NCBI GenBank assembly: GCA_037367405.1
Contig: JAZKJV010010524.1
Coordinates: forward strand, 216,292-280,291
DNA length: 64,000 nucleotides
Reading direction: 5' to 3'
Source: Ottelia alismoides
Lineage: Eukaryota; Streptophyta; Magnoliopsida; Alismatales; Hydrocharitaceae
In this document: positions 1 to 9,733 of the stretch, one piece after another
Numbering within the stretch: position 1 is the first letter of the stretch
Layout of the letters: every line of letters starts with the position of its first letter
Position numbers and translations under genes: made by a program
The notes under the pieces: generated by a model
What the model was told of the DNA's origin: nothing
What the model saw: the letters and a program-made list of their open reading frames with translations, nothing else
The model's database searches: none

Positions 1-589
1 ATCTACAGAGATTTCAAACTTCTGTGGCATTTGAAGCTTCCGAAGAGGGTTGCATTTGGCTTTTCCGCAGAGGGAGGATCTTAACACGGGACCGTTGCGC
101 CAGGCTATTTGCTGATGTCACTTCGACGGAGTGCGTTCTCTACGGCAGCGACGTGGAATCCTTAGATCATCTTTTCTTCATGTGCCTGGCCACTACTGTC
201 GTCTGGGAGGAGGCAAGAATATCTTGGATCAACACCTCGAACTCGGTCGGTTTTTGGGACTCTCTGAGATCCAGCAAAGACAGGGCGCGAGAGACTTCGT
301 GGACCTTTTTGCTTGCATTTGGGCGATTTGGCTGGGGCGTAACGCAACAATTTTTAGGGGACAAATAATTTACAAGGAGAATGTTTTGGCTCATGCAGCT
401 TTGCTAACTTGTGATTGGTCGTTGGTATAGCTCGCGTCTTTTGTTTTTGTTGGGATCTTCTCGATCCCCTTTCTCTCCCTTCTTTCTTCGTCATTGTATC
501 TCTTTCTCTCGTGTTTACCGTTATTTTAATAAAGTTTTTGGGGCGAACACCATACCATGTCTCCCCCAAACCGTTGGATTTCAAAAAAA
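1..589 (+). mobile_element. 3' end of an L1-type LINE, 5' truncated by window edge
   Basis: The window opens inside a non-LTR retrotransposon. Coding remnants of the reverse-transcriptase zinc-binding region (to about 430) are followed by a short 3' untranslated stretch rich in CT and TTTTT, an AATAAAG signal near 529, and a run of eight A at about 582-589, which I take as the target-primed insertion tail. Plant L1 elements end this way: zinc-binding domain, short UTR, poly(A). The sequence after the A-run belongs to a different unit (FAR1-like pseudogene on the other strand), so the 3' boundary is reasonably sharp. Reading frame breaks show it is an old copy. Confidence 0.75.
24..430 (+). 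pseudogene. LINE reverse-transcriptase zinc-binding domain, frameshifted
   Basis: Two overlapping frames together give the C-terminal zinc-binding region (zf-RVT family) of a plant L1 ORF2. The first frame has GRILTRDRCARLF, then CVLYGSDVESLDHLFFMC, the Cys/His cluster; the second cysteine of the usual CVLC is Y here. The next frame continues with FACIWAIWLGRNATIFRG, the conserved tail of plant L1 ORF2. A frameshift near 250-290 separates them. In an active element this domain follows the reverse transcriptase and helps bind template RNA. The endonuclease and catalytic palm lie outside the window. Not functional. Confidence 0.75.
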
Positions 590-712
590 ATGGAAATTCA
601 TCAGTAATCTTCATGCACCCATGAATCTGCACAAAATATATTTGTAACTTGATCTTCACAATTGAGTTGTAATACACAATGAAAGTGAGGATATTGTAAT
701 GATTTCTCTTGA

Positions 713-1255
713 ACATGTAAAAATGGGCATCCACGCTCTCCTGTTGCCATATGATTTTGACGTCTTCTTCATATGTGGTTCTTCTTGTCAAATTTAGTGT
801 ATATGAGATGCGTAACTCTCGCAGACAATCATCCAGCAAGATCATATGCACCCTTCAAGCGAATCCCAACATCTGCGGCAATATCTATTTTGATTGATTG
901 TGCCTCCAAACTTTGTCTTTTAGATATCACCATATGATCACATTCTTCCAAATTTAATCGATGATTGTGATCGGCTTCCAATTTTGTTATGACATACTTC
1001 CCTGATTTCCTATCCATGTTGATCTTCATATGAGCACTGCAAACACATCATGTTTCTGCTCTTAGTTGGTTGTGTCTTTATCTCTTTTATATGACCCTCT
1101 GCGACCCTCCTTAGAACAAACATATTTAGCCTAAGTGATAACTCTTGAAGTTTGCTTCTATTTTGATAGTTTTTACGAACATTGAAGCCACATTTTGTTG
1201 CAAATAAATTATAAAAATTGAACACATCTTCCTCGATTTCAAATTCCTGACTCAT
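713..1255 (-). pseudogene. FAR1-type DNA-binding domain pseudogene (FRS gene or Mutator-like transposase)
   Basis: The minus strand reads as the N-terminal FAR1 DNA-binding domain. It has EFEIEEDVFNFYNLFATKCG followed by FNVRKNYQNRSK, then after a frame change SGKYVITKLEADHNHRLN, a His-rich motif typical of the WRKY-GCM1-like zinc fold of FAR1, FHY3 and Jittery-type Mutator transposases. A third frame continues with a degenerate region to about 713. The cysteine-bearing middle of the domain is scrambled (about 1030-1130), and at least two frameshifts are needed. The transposase (MULE) and SWIM domains are absent, so I cannot say whether this was a FAR1-related transcription factor gene or a Mutator element. 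The LINE insertion ends about 120 bp downstream in the sense of this gene. Confidence 0.65.
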
Positions 1256-2363
1256 AAATGGTTCTTCGAGGTATCAAGGGTCTCTTCTTCTATCGGAAAT
1301 TCAAGAATAATTAGATATTCAATATTAACCATCATGTAAGAATCAAAGATATCATTACCTACTACATAGTTTCCGATTGTTGGCATGCGCCGGTTATGAG
1401 TATCTTTCATTGATCAACTACATGAATAAAATTACCGAAATACAATCCAACAATTGTGTATAGCACTAAAAACGATTTACACAAAAATATGCATATATAC
1501 ATAAATGATCATTGTGATATATAAAATGCTTATTCATAAATGTTGAAGATGAAAATACAAAGAAGATGAAAATGGAAAGAACTCATTGTCCTAGTCAAGG
1601 TATTATTCCCAACGAGGGTGCAAAACACTTCCTATAAGATTTGTGTTGCACGTTGACAAGCTGGAGCCATAAATTGGAGATAAAGTGCACATTCCTTCAA
1701 GATTTTTGGTAATCTAAACTTTAGCAACTTGTTTGGTTGTGATATGTCCATATCTTAAGTAGCCATTCAAAATTAAACCATATCGATAAATAGTTAGTTA
1801 TTTTAGCATTTATATCTTTGTTTAGTAGTAGTAAGAGTGCTACTTGAAAGGATTTGAATATGTTCAAGTTCATACTATCAATCGGATTCATCAAGGTTTG
1901 AGTGCCAAAAGATTCTGGCATAGATCAAATTATTTTGACCAAACAATATCATGACAGTATCTCGTGATCTCATAATGCAATCAAACAAACCCTATCATCG
2001 ATTTTTGGTACATTCATTTAGATAAAGTTGAGAAATCAGATAGAACTCAAATGGAACTTCTCCATATGGGCTTACACAACAGGATTGGTTAAAACAATAG
2101 CTTCTTTAATCATTACATTAAAAAATCCCTCCAATCTTGCAAAACAGATGAGAAAAGAAATTTCAAGTACCAATCCACACTCTTGCAAAATAGATGCATA
2201 CAAGACAAAACCCAAAATATCATCATCATGTTTAACATTTACAATTCATACATCAGACACATATAATATATCTATCTAATTTACATTCCTCCCAGCTTTG
2301 ATCACTCCACGCGATGAGCTGATCGCGTCGGGGGAAGAAAAAGGCATCAACGTAGGGATTCGA
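1256..2363. other. AT-rich intergenic stretch, nothing recognised
   Basis: No reading frame with recognisable content, no tandem repeat and no convincing terminal repeats. Sequence is AT-rich and looks like decayed repeat or spacer. Confidence 0.5.
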
Positions 2364-2364
2364 T

Positions 2365-2485
2365 TCACCGAGGAGGTGGCTTTAGGGGAGGGTACACGCA
2401 TGTTCATCTCACCGAGGAAGGAGACGGCAGGGTTGGGTGCACACGGGCTTGGTTCACCGAGGAGGGAGGCGTTGGGCGATGATAC
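2365..2485 (+). repeat. GC-rich minisatellite, block 1 (about 45-bp unit)
   Basis: Imperfect tandem units, each starting TCACCGAGGAGG or a close variant, start at 2365, 2409 and 2454. The spacing is 44-45 bp, close to 15 codons. Units share a consensus with G-rich middle and GGGCTTGG end. It stands out as GC-rich in AT-rich surroundings. Both strands are open through much of the block, as expected for a repeat with a period near a multiple of three, so the open frames are not proof of coding. Confidence 0.7.
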
Positions 2486-2923
2486 CATTTCAAATACTTG
2501 TATTAATGGAGGAGACATGAGAAAATGTGATATTCAATTGACTCTCTACAAAAAAAGACCACCTATGAAACTAAAACCTTCATCAATAAATCCAAGGGGA
2601 TAAAGTAGTTGTAAATTTCTTCTCACACAATGCCATCTATGAGAGTCACTCCATTGCTGCACACGTCCTTTAGCTCAAAAGAAAAAAATTCAATTGAACC
2701 AAGCAAAAGAACAAAAAACGAAACAACACTCCAACCCATCATTCTTTCTTCCACCAACAATACAAGAAGCAAACAAATTTAAAAAAACAAAGCCAAAGAA
2801 CTACACATCAATCGAAAACTCAAGAAAATGGGCAAAGACCCGTCAAGGGAAAAGCACGTACCAATGTTGGATATTCACCCCTCGAGTTGGAAGAGCTATG
2901 TGGGATCCTCTGTAGAGTTCGGT
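2486..2923. other. AT-rich spacer between two minisatellite blocks
   Basis: About 440 bp that separates two blocks of the same 45-bp repeat. It contains A-rich sequence (about 2680-2830) and no clear coding content. It may be an insertion into a formerly continuous array, but I see no certain terminal repeats or target duplication. Confidence 0.4.
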
Positions 2924-3085
2924 TCACCGAGGAGGAGGCATCGAGGTCGGATGCGGGCAGGCTTGGTTTGCCGAGGAGGGAGGTGTCAAGGAGTGTGTGG
3001 TGGACTTGGTTCATCGAGGAGGAGGCGTTAGGGGAGGATATGCACGGGCTCATCTCAATGAGGAGGGAGGCATCGGGGATGGTCT
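2924..3085 (+). repeat. GC-rich minisatellite, block 2 (42-45-bp unit)
   Basis: The same repeat as block 1 resumes. Unit starts are at about 2924 (TCACCGAGGAGG), 2969 (TTGCCGAGGAGG), 3011 (TCATCGAGGAGG) and 3055 (TCAATGAGGAGG), a period of 42-45 bp. Units also share GGGCTTGGT or GGGCTCATC before the next start. Confidence 0.7.
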
Positions 3086-4888
3086 AGTGCAAATCAGGAG
3101 GAGAGAGGAGTAGGGTGAGGAGAAGAGTCACCTGAGAAGTTTCAATTTGGGGGTAGCCCCAACTGCTGATTAGCTTCTTCACATGTGGTGGCATCAGGGC
3201 ACTACAACATACTCTGATGTAATTGGCTAACAATAGAGGATCTGAATCCGTCCTTCTATATACAATATCTATGCCACCGAGGTATATAACGTACCGCAAC
3301 ACACCTTCTCTTGCTCCCAACTACGTGCTCCTGCTTTTGCGACGACGACCATGGATGTCGCTTCCCCTCCAGCCCATTGCTTGGAAGCAATCACCGAAGA
3401 TGGTTTTCCTTTAGACAATCGACAACAATCAACTTTGGAATATGTTTTCTACATGTCATTTCAACCAAAAAACATGTGAATATTTCCATAAGATTTCTTT
3501 GAGTTATATTACATCATAGGGCTATAAAAGCAATAAAAGTTTACAAAAAGAATAAAACATGCATACGAAATGATAGTATAAAAAATAGTAGTTCGAAAAT
3601 CCAAATTTCACATATGAGCTCTAATTCCCTTGAAAATGGTCATTATTTAAAGATATTTGAGGGTAAATCACTTTAAAGGTGAATAAAATTCCATAGGTGC
3701 TTGTATTATAAAGATATTAAGATTTTGATACATGCATATTGCAAAATATTTGAAGTTATTGATCATGTGTGTGCTAATATTTTTATTGATTTTCCATGGG
3801 TTGAGTGCTTATTAATCTACAAAATGAAGGTGATTTCTCATCATTTGGAGTAGATATGAAATTATTGGGAACTAATGTATTTCGTACATAGATATACACA
3901 AGTATGAAATTCTATTTTTAGTGCTTTCTTATTATTTGATGACATAGTCAATCTATCTAGATCTTTGAGGTTATTAGAAATAAATAGTATTTTCTGTATA
4001 TACTTCATTTCTTTTCTTGAATTTTTGTTATTTTTGTTGGATTTTTGTGTTAATACCAGGATTTAGTCATGCAGACAAAATTTAAAAAAACATGCAAGGG
4101 AAATTTGGTGTCTTTACATGAGGAACTGAGCTTAATTTGGTAGATAAATACATGAAACATCAACCCTTTATACTTAGGCTTTTCTCATCATCGAGCAAAT
4201 ACTTTATTCAAGGAGTAAGGAAAATCTTAAGAATGAATTTGTTCTCCAAACCAATTCATGATGAAACTAGTAATAGAGCTCAGCTGGGCCCTTAGATTAC
4301 TAATATATCAAAACCCCATTGTGATCCTAAATTCAAATTCATCAAACTTTAAGCTCCATAGTTCTTTATTTAAAGTCCATAGTAGTTAATAATTCGGAAC
4401 AATAACTTCACTATATATCTCTTGCATCATAGATTCTCTTGTGATCTCTTGTATAAAGTGTATTGATATTTCCCACTCAAGGATACGACCTATAGATGCC
4501 CTTAATCTATCAATTCTGTCCTCACATAGGGTTATTTCCTTCTGAGTTCATATTGCCAACAAACAAATGGAACTTGAAGAGTGAAAACCCTCCCAAAATC
4601 TAATGTAAAAAACCAAAAGTGGAACTGCTTTAAACGACTCGACTTCCATTATGAGATCCTACTAGCTATCGCACACATGCCAAGCTATCCTACTAGCCAT
4701 CTCATATGTGGCATCCATAAATGGTCGAGATCTACTTTTAATGTTTGATGATAATCATATGATGAAGGGACAAAGTTTTTGCGTTGAGTCCCGTATAACC
4801 TTCCATTACTTTTAGTGTCCCGGTGACTAAAGGCCCTTTTATCTAGTTTCTAGAAAAAATGGGATCTTTTGACCACGGGGTGTAGAAA
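3086..4888. other. Gene-free AT-rich stretch
   Basis: About 1.8 kb of AT-rich sequence. Short open frames around 3084-3500 have no recognisable motif and no supporting codon pattern. I see no LTR, primer site or poly(A)-anchored element. Confidence 0.45.
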
Positions 4889-5500
4889 ATGATGGGTTTT
4901 TTCAGCTCCCCTCCTCCTCCCCTTCCTCCACTCTCCTCCTCCGTCAGGCCTTCCTCTTCCTCCTTCACCTTCGGCATAGCCGCCAACGCACTCGATTGTC
5001 GTGAGTTTGACTTCCATGAGACCCACCCTATTATGGACACCATTTGCTTCTCCATCGTGACCATTTCCACCATCGACCTTGCCAAGGTCTTCTTCATCCT
5101 CTTCATCCTCGTTGACCTTCAGCTTCATCGGCATCATCTTCTTTATCACCCTCTTCCACTTCCTCGACCTCTAGGAGTTCCTCCTCGCCACCATCGAGGC
5201 CAACAAGTTCGGGGTCCCCAACTATAACTTTGATATCATTAAAGGATGCATGGGGATCCACCTCAAGGTCGCCCTCACTAGCTTCGTCCTCTGCATAGGT
5301 GTCGACATTATTGTTCTCCACTTCATCAATAGCCTTGGTTAGTTGGACTCCTTCTACCTCTACATCATATATGTTACCACCATAGGACAGACAGAGGTGT
5401 GCGTCTCTATCGTTTAGAGGGGCTTAGTGTCGACACTGACCATGCTGGTGAGGTAGAAGAGGAGGAGGAGGTTGCACGGGAGTGAGGCTCATCACGATGA
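4889..5500 (+). pseudogene. Two-pore potassium channel (TPK/KCO)-like pseudogene fragment
   Basis: Joining two plus-strand frames gives hydrophobic segments followed by a region that resembles the second pore unit of plant vacuolar two-pore K+ channels. MGIHLKVALTSFVLCIGVDI fits the transmembrane helix before pore 2. LDSFYLYIIYVTTIG fits the pore helix and start of the selectivity filter, and GLVSTLTMLVR fits the start of the last helix. The filter glycines after TTIG are lost (QTE where GYGD is expected), TAG stops sit at about 5338 and 5415, and a frameshift is needed near 5110. The N-terminal third is Ser/Pro-rich. No EF-hand is visible. A dead gene fragment; the family call rests on pattern recognition only. 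Confidence 0.5.
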
Positions 5501-5627
5501 TCCAGATGGCCATGGAGAGAGAGGATATGAAAGAAGGGAGGAGGTGGAAGATCAACCATCCATTTTTTATGATTAGATCAATTCAAGGTTAACCCAAGTT
5601 ATTGGCTTGATTAGATTTAAAATTGAC

Positions 5628-5702
5628 GGTGGTGGTTGTGATGTAAGGCAGAGGTGGTGGCTGTGATGTAAGGCAGAGGTGGTGGTTGTGATGTAAGACA
5701 GA
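5628..5702 (+). repeat. Three tandem copies of a 25-bp unit
   Basis: GGTGGTGGTTGTGATGTAAG plus GCAGA is repeated at 5628, 5653 and 5678 with one or two substitutions per copy. A short, recent minisatellite immediately 3' of the channel-like pseudogene. Confidence 0.85.
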
Positions 5703-6248
5703 GTAAGTTTCCAGAGATTAGATGATAATTACGAAGAATATTAATTTACAAAGTTTTTAGGTTTTATGTTGTAAAGATTCGTATATTTAATATTCATATA
5801 TTGCAAGTTGATCGAGCAAACCGCTTACGAGGGAACCGATACCTAAGTGGCATGCTCTTATCATGTGCTATCTCTCTATCAAATGCTACTATGCTCAACT
5901 GCTCAACAGTTTCCCCTTTTTAACCTCTCAAAGACTACATTTATTATCAAGTTAGAAACTTTTTAAACGTCTCTAGAATTAGTTTTTTTTTCTTTTGTTG
6001 AGTAGAAGCGATGCAAAACAAAGAACTTTATTAGGAATTTCAGATGACCACGTACCCTATTTCCAAAATTAAGATAACAACGTACTCTATTTCCATTGAG
6101 AACCCTAATCTATAAAACCTTGCAAGTTACTGCAAAGAAAGATTCGTCCTCGCTAGTGTTGTTTAACATAAGTTGACGTAGAAGCAAACTCATGTGGTTG
6201 TCGTGTATGACTATAATAATATTTCTTTTGTAGAATAATGCAAGTTCA
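5703..6248. other. AT-rich stretch, nothing recognised
   Basis: No coding or repeat signal. The 5' boundary of the following Copia-type LTR may lie inside this interval, because its first bases are not certain. Confidence 0.4.
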
Positions 6249-6747
6249 ATGTATTGCATTTGATAGGAAGCTACCGTAGGCTTCCTTAGTATTTAGAAAT
6301 GGTGTACCGGATTGGAAGTTTTGGAAATTAATACATTAGAGTTGGATTCCATGTTATCTTTAAAGAGGATTTGATAGGTGATCAAATCTCATTAGGATAT
6401 TGATTCGTGAATATATATTGATTAGATCTTCATTGATTAAGATCTTATTTAATTGAGATTTATTATAATAATTAATTGAAGATTGTATTACGACCTATAA
6501 AAAACAGTGTGGGTGGTGGCATACACCATAGCTACAAGAGAGGCAATAATGTAATTGTGAGAGAGAGAGAGAGAAAGGAGAGAAGGGAGAGAGTGAGGGA
6601 ATGCAAAGAATTCCATTTGCTCTTCTTTATAGAGATTTTTCTTCTCCATTGGTAGTTAGAAGCAACCTACAATTGTTATATTGTGGTGTTTCTTCATATG
6701 CTTCTGTGTGGTGGTTGATTATGCATTTGAAGTTTGTATCTCCAACA
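6249..6747 (+). mobile_element. Copia-type LTR, 5' boundary approximate
   Basis: The segment ends CCAACA, two bases before a tRNA-Met-like primer site, as Copia LTRs do. Inside it has a TATA box (6496), a GA-rich run typical of the transcribed leader (6557-6600), and T-rich 3' sequence. The left end is not clear: TGTATTGC at about 6249 is a possible TG start, but an earlier TGTTG at about 6158 cannot be excluded. No second LTR copy is visible, so it is either a truncated element or one whose 3' half was lost to the chromovirus relic beginning at about 7203. Confidence 0.55.
6496..6504 (+). promoter_or_regulatory. TATA box of Copia-type LTR
   Basis: TATAAAAAA about 60 bp before a GA-rich stretch in the LTR. 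The position fits a U3/R promoter driving rightward transcription through the primer site at 6750. Inferred from sequence only. Confidence 0.45.
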
Positions 6748-6749
6748 CT

Positions 6750-6765
6750 TGGTATCATAGCAGAG
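6750..6765 (+). promoter_or_regulatory. Copia-type primer binding site (tRNA-Met)
   Basis: TGGTATCATAGCAGAG differs by one base from the canonical TGGTATCAGAGC complementary to the 3' end of initiator tRNA-Met. It lies two bases after the CA end of the LTR, the normal geometry for minus-strand priming. Confidence 0.7.
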
Positions 6766-7202
6766 GTGATATTGATTTTGTTCCCATCAATTGATATAAG
6801 AGTCATGTACAATTTCAACAAGAGAACACTAAGCAATAGATTAGAGCGAGTTCTTATGTTGACGACAGGATATGATGCAATGGATCAGAACAAGGTTCAA
6901 TATCAATGAGAAGACATGACACATCAAATAAACATTCCTAAGAAACCATGAGAAACTATTAATGTTGGTTGCTTAGAGAAATTGACGAGAGTAATCGAAG
7001 GATTCTACTAGTGGTGCATGGCATAGAAGATCGTGAACAAGAAAAGTGATGTGAAAATCTATGATGTCGAATAGGGTGTACAAGATCAAGCGAAGGATCG
7101 TAACAAGTGATGGATATATGGTTATTCTAAAGATTAATTGTACAAGAAGAGAGAAGCAAGTTATTAGAATCTATGCAATAGAAGCAAGCAACAAGAAAAA
7201 GC
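6766..7202 (+). other. Decayed internal region after Copia primer site
   Basis: This should be the leader and gag start of the Copia-type element. All frames are broken and I cannot recognise gag. It ends where the minus-strand chromovirus LTR homology begins. Confidence 0.4.
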
Positions 7203-7302
7203 AGGTGCATATCCCCAAGTTACTTACTAGCAGCCCTGGCTGTTTATAGTCCACTACCAGACTTTGTGATTATTAGATGTGAACTATACTTAGGGTGCTA
7301 CA
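7203..7302 (-). mobile_element. Start of chromovirus 3' LTR with polypurine tract
   Basis: On the minus strand AAGTGGAGGAAA (complement of 7303-7316) is followed by TGTAGCACCC at 7302, a purine tract directly before an LTR start. The next 100 bp, including AATCACAAAGTCTGGTAGTG, match the two 200-bp LTRs at 9166 and 9508 at moderate identity, so all three belong to one family. The LTR is truncated at about 7203. Confidence 0.6.
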
Positions 7303-7484
7303 ATTTCCTCCACTTATATATGCAACGTCCTCGTTGCAATATGGACGTTACTTGTTCCCAGTAAACGTAACGGATGCACATTTTTGGGTTGCCTTTCATC
7401 ATATCTCTTTGATTGGGCTAGTTCCACCTCTTGGATATCCTTTTCTAGTATTAGAGGGAATCTGCTCTGATACTATCTATAACG

Positions 7485-7850
7485 TCCCATAGCTCATTTG
7501 GAAATACATAAAAAAATCGTTTACTATAGGGATGTTCTCTAAACTAACAATGGATGCCTTTGTGTTATACACAATGACAACATAAAATAAACATCCCAAC
7601 CTTAATAACTTTTTTGTGTTACTAGGAAAGAGATGACATGAGTGGTGTACCATCGTATGTCTGCATAAAGATGAACTCATTTTCACATTGTCTTCGAAAA
7701 CAACTTCCTTTTTATAACGATCTGAAAGTGTGTGGTATGCAGTCAAACAAGTCATCCCTATAATTGTCATGATCATCATAGAAATTAGGTTTACCATCAT
7801 CGGATCCTATTTTATCCCTACTAAGCAATCTCTAAAGACATTCCAGCCAA
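7485..7850 (-). pseudogene. Chromovirus protease and protease-RT linker remnant
   Basis: The minus strand contains IIGMTCLTAYHTLSDRYKKE, matching the conserved GMDWL block near the end of the retroviral-type aspartic protease of plant chromoviruses. It then has KASIVSLENIPIVNDF, which corresponds to the linker just before the reverse transcriptase, where the family has an FPDVFP motif. The catalytic DTG region upstream is not readable. Sequence homology stops at about 7485, before the RT. Non-functional. Confidence 0.6.
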
Positions 7851-8349
7851 TTTTAGGCTCCCCTTTATGTAAGAAGATTGATAAGGCATGCTCAAGAACA
7901 CCCATTTCTATATCAATATATATAGAAAATCTTCTAGAATAAACGAATGGTTAGCATCGTAATCAATAAGACTCTGTGCATTCCTGCAAAAAATAACGAT
8001 GATACCTGGCACATCATCAGTAGAGATGGCTTCTTGAAGTGCCATTGAAAAGCTTTTCCTGAATTATGTTCCTTCTTGTTTTCGTCTTTCTTGAACATTA
8101 TATCTTTTGTTCACCTCCTTTGTTTGGGGTTGACAAGCTACGACATTAATTTGAGCAATATTCATAGCTGGTCTTTTTGTATTGCCACTGTCTATATTCA
8201 GATATGACATATTTGGCCACAATAATATCATCTCGTCATTCCTCTAAAACATTCTCCCTGATAATGTTTTCCATAAGTATAACATTGCGGATAAGAATGC
8301 CTTGTGTTTTTAGAAGTCCTCATGGTAAATATCAAGTTTCGTTTTCTCT

Positions 8350-8755
8350 ATAACTTTAAGTGGATAAATAATATTGTCTTGGAACTTCAAAGCTCCTTCT
8401 AAATTTGTTTTTAGTTCCTTTCCACAGTGGTTTATCTCCAAACCTTTTCTTGTCTTGATCATTGCATTTCATTTTTCTAGCACTACCAACTCAGCTCCAC
8501 AAGCTGCTTCAACAACTTTACCATGCTCAATATATCTAATAGGCAAGATCGTTTATTTTATTTCACTTGGAGTCCCCTCAAAATGTTGGCATTTGTCTTC
8601 TTCGGATGTTACCAAAGAGGCAACAAACTTTAATAATTCTGAAAAGCATTTCTTATACTCATAATCAATCATGCTTCCTTGTCCGAGGAATAAGAACGCC
8701 TTCTGTCACTCCCCATAATATTTCTCATTAAATTCTTTTTCAAATATTTACCATG
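8350..8755 (-). pseudogene. Chromovirus gag (capsid) remnant
   Basis: Minus-strand translation gives EFNEKYYGE, then YEYKKCFSELLKFV, SLVTSEEDKC and IEHGKVVEAA. These are the ordered blocks of the Retrotrans_gag capsid domain in plant chromoviruses: a YxxxF-type helix, the acidic EEDKCxxFEGL-like motif, and the following helix. At least two stops and frameshifts break it. The family normally continues to a CCHC knuckle, which is not readable here. The N-terminal part of gag is missing at 8755. Confidence 0.65.
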
Positions 8756-9165
8756 TAATATGGGATGGGTCTGGGTATGTCACAATCATCATCCCTTTCT
8801 TTAGCAAAAATACTATATATTTCAACTTGTGGTATAAGAGGGATTTTAATATTTTAATTTTGATTGATTCCAGGGTTGATCCATTATGAAATCTTGATTC
8901 ATTTATCGGTTTTTGATAACTTGAAAAGAGAATTGAAGTGAAAATCTTGATGATATTGCGTATTTATCATAATTTTAACATGTTATTTAAGGATTTATGA
9001 AAGATATAACTGAAACATTTTTTTCCTGTAGGACACCATGGCTATTGAGCAACCTTCTCAGACTACGTCAGGATCGAGTGAAGACACAAACTACGACAAC
9101 AACACGTATAACATGTTGACACTGATAGCACAAACATCAAGGTGATGGTTTCCCAATTTGCAGAT
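8756..9165 (+). other. Possible plus-strand chromovirus leader relic
   Basis: GGGTCTGGGTATGTCACA near 8767-8784 resembles the 3' end of the neighbouring 200-bp LTRs. TGGTATAAGAGGG at about 8832 resembles a degenerate tRNA-Met primer site. An ATG at 9039 opens a 24-codon Ser/Thr-rich frame before a stop. It could be the LTR end, primer site, leader and gag start of a plus-strand element of the same family, largely deleted. The spacing between the LTR end and primer site (about 45 bp) is wrong for an intact element. Confidence 0.35.
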
Positions 9166-9707
9166 AGTAGCGTCCCAAACATAATATCGCATCTAGTGAT
9201 CACAAAGTGTGGTAGTGAATTATAAGCAGTGGGGGACACTACTAGACAATTCGGATTTAAGCATTTTGGGATATGGTCGATGGCTCCGGTTGGACCCAAG
9301 CTCAACAAGTTGTGTGGACTAGTACTCCATGTTAATGGATCCTGTCTAGGTTTTGAGATGTTACAGATGGTATTAGGGCAAGTTCCCTTTAATAGTGGAA
9401 AAGTCTACCCAAAATGTGGAGCCACATCTACCAAAGAGATAGCAACCGTCACTATTATTGGAAATAAGTGATGGTTCACAAAACATTAAATATATATGTA
9501 GGGGAGACGTAGCACCTCAAACATAGTACTACATCTAGTAATCATAAAGTGTGGGAGTGGGTTATAAGTAGTGGCAACTGCTACTGGACAACTTGTGCAT
9601 AAACATTTTAGGATGTGCTCAAGGGCTCTGGTTGAGTCCAAGATCAACAGGTTGTGTAGACTATTAATCCCCATTATTAGACCATGTTTAGGACATGAGC
9701 CATTACA
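9166..9707 (+). mobile_element. Miniature LTR element (TRIM-like), 542 bp
   Basis: Two copies of a 200-bp sequence lie in direct orientation: 9166-9365, ending TGTTACA, and 9508-9707, ending CCATTACA. By eye they are roughly 70% alike. Between them are 142 bp. TGGTATTAGGGCA (9368-9380) is two bases after the first copy, a tRNA-Met primer site with two or three changes. GTAGGGGAGA (9498-9507), a polypurine tract, directly precedes the second copy. This is complete LTR-PBS-PPT-LTR geometry without coding capacity. The LTR family is that of the chromovirus relic at 7302. No target duplication is evident; the right end is abutted by an Athila LTR at 9734. Confidence 0.55.
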
Positions 9708-9733
9708 CTTTAGTCATGAGGGATGTGTGGTGT

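Larger units (their letters stand above)
7203..8755 (-). mobile_element. Chromovirus-type Ty3/gypsy relic, internally deleted
   Basis: Read on the minus strand, the order is gag (8755 to about 8350), zinc-knuckle/spacer, protease and linker to reverse transcriptase (about 7850 to 7485), then about 180 bp of unassigned sequence, a purine tract and the start of an LTR at 7302. The reverse transcriptase, RNase H and integrase are missing, so a deletion joined the protease-RT linker to the 3' end. No 5' LTR remains: gag begins abruptly at about 8755. All frames are broken. Confidence 0.6.

Noticed and set aside
2028..2279. 83-codon open frame in AT-rich DNA
   Set aside because: No motif, no similarity I can recognise, and typical of random AT-rich sequence.
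4843..5321. Glu/Gly/Asp-rich minus-strand open frames
   Set aside because: Antisense shadows of the Ser/Leu/Val-rich potassium-channel-like pseudogene on the plus strand.
7463..7475. TATCAGAGCAG on the minus strand looks like a tRNA-Met primer site
   Set aside because: It is not preceded by an LTR end, and protease-RT linker coding sequence of a chromovirus lies immediately upstream; chance match.
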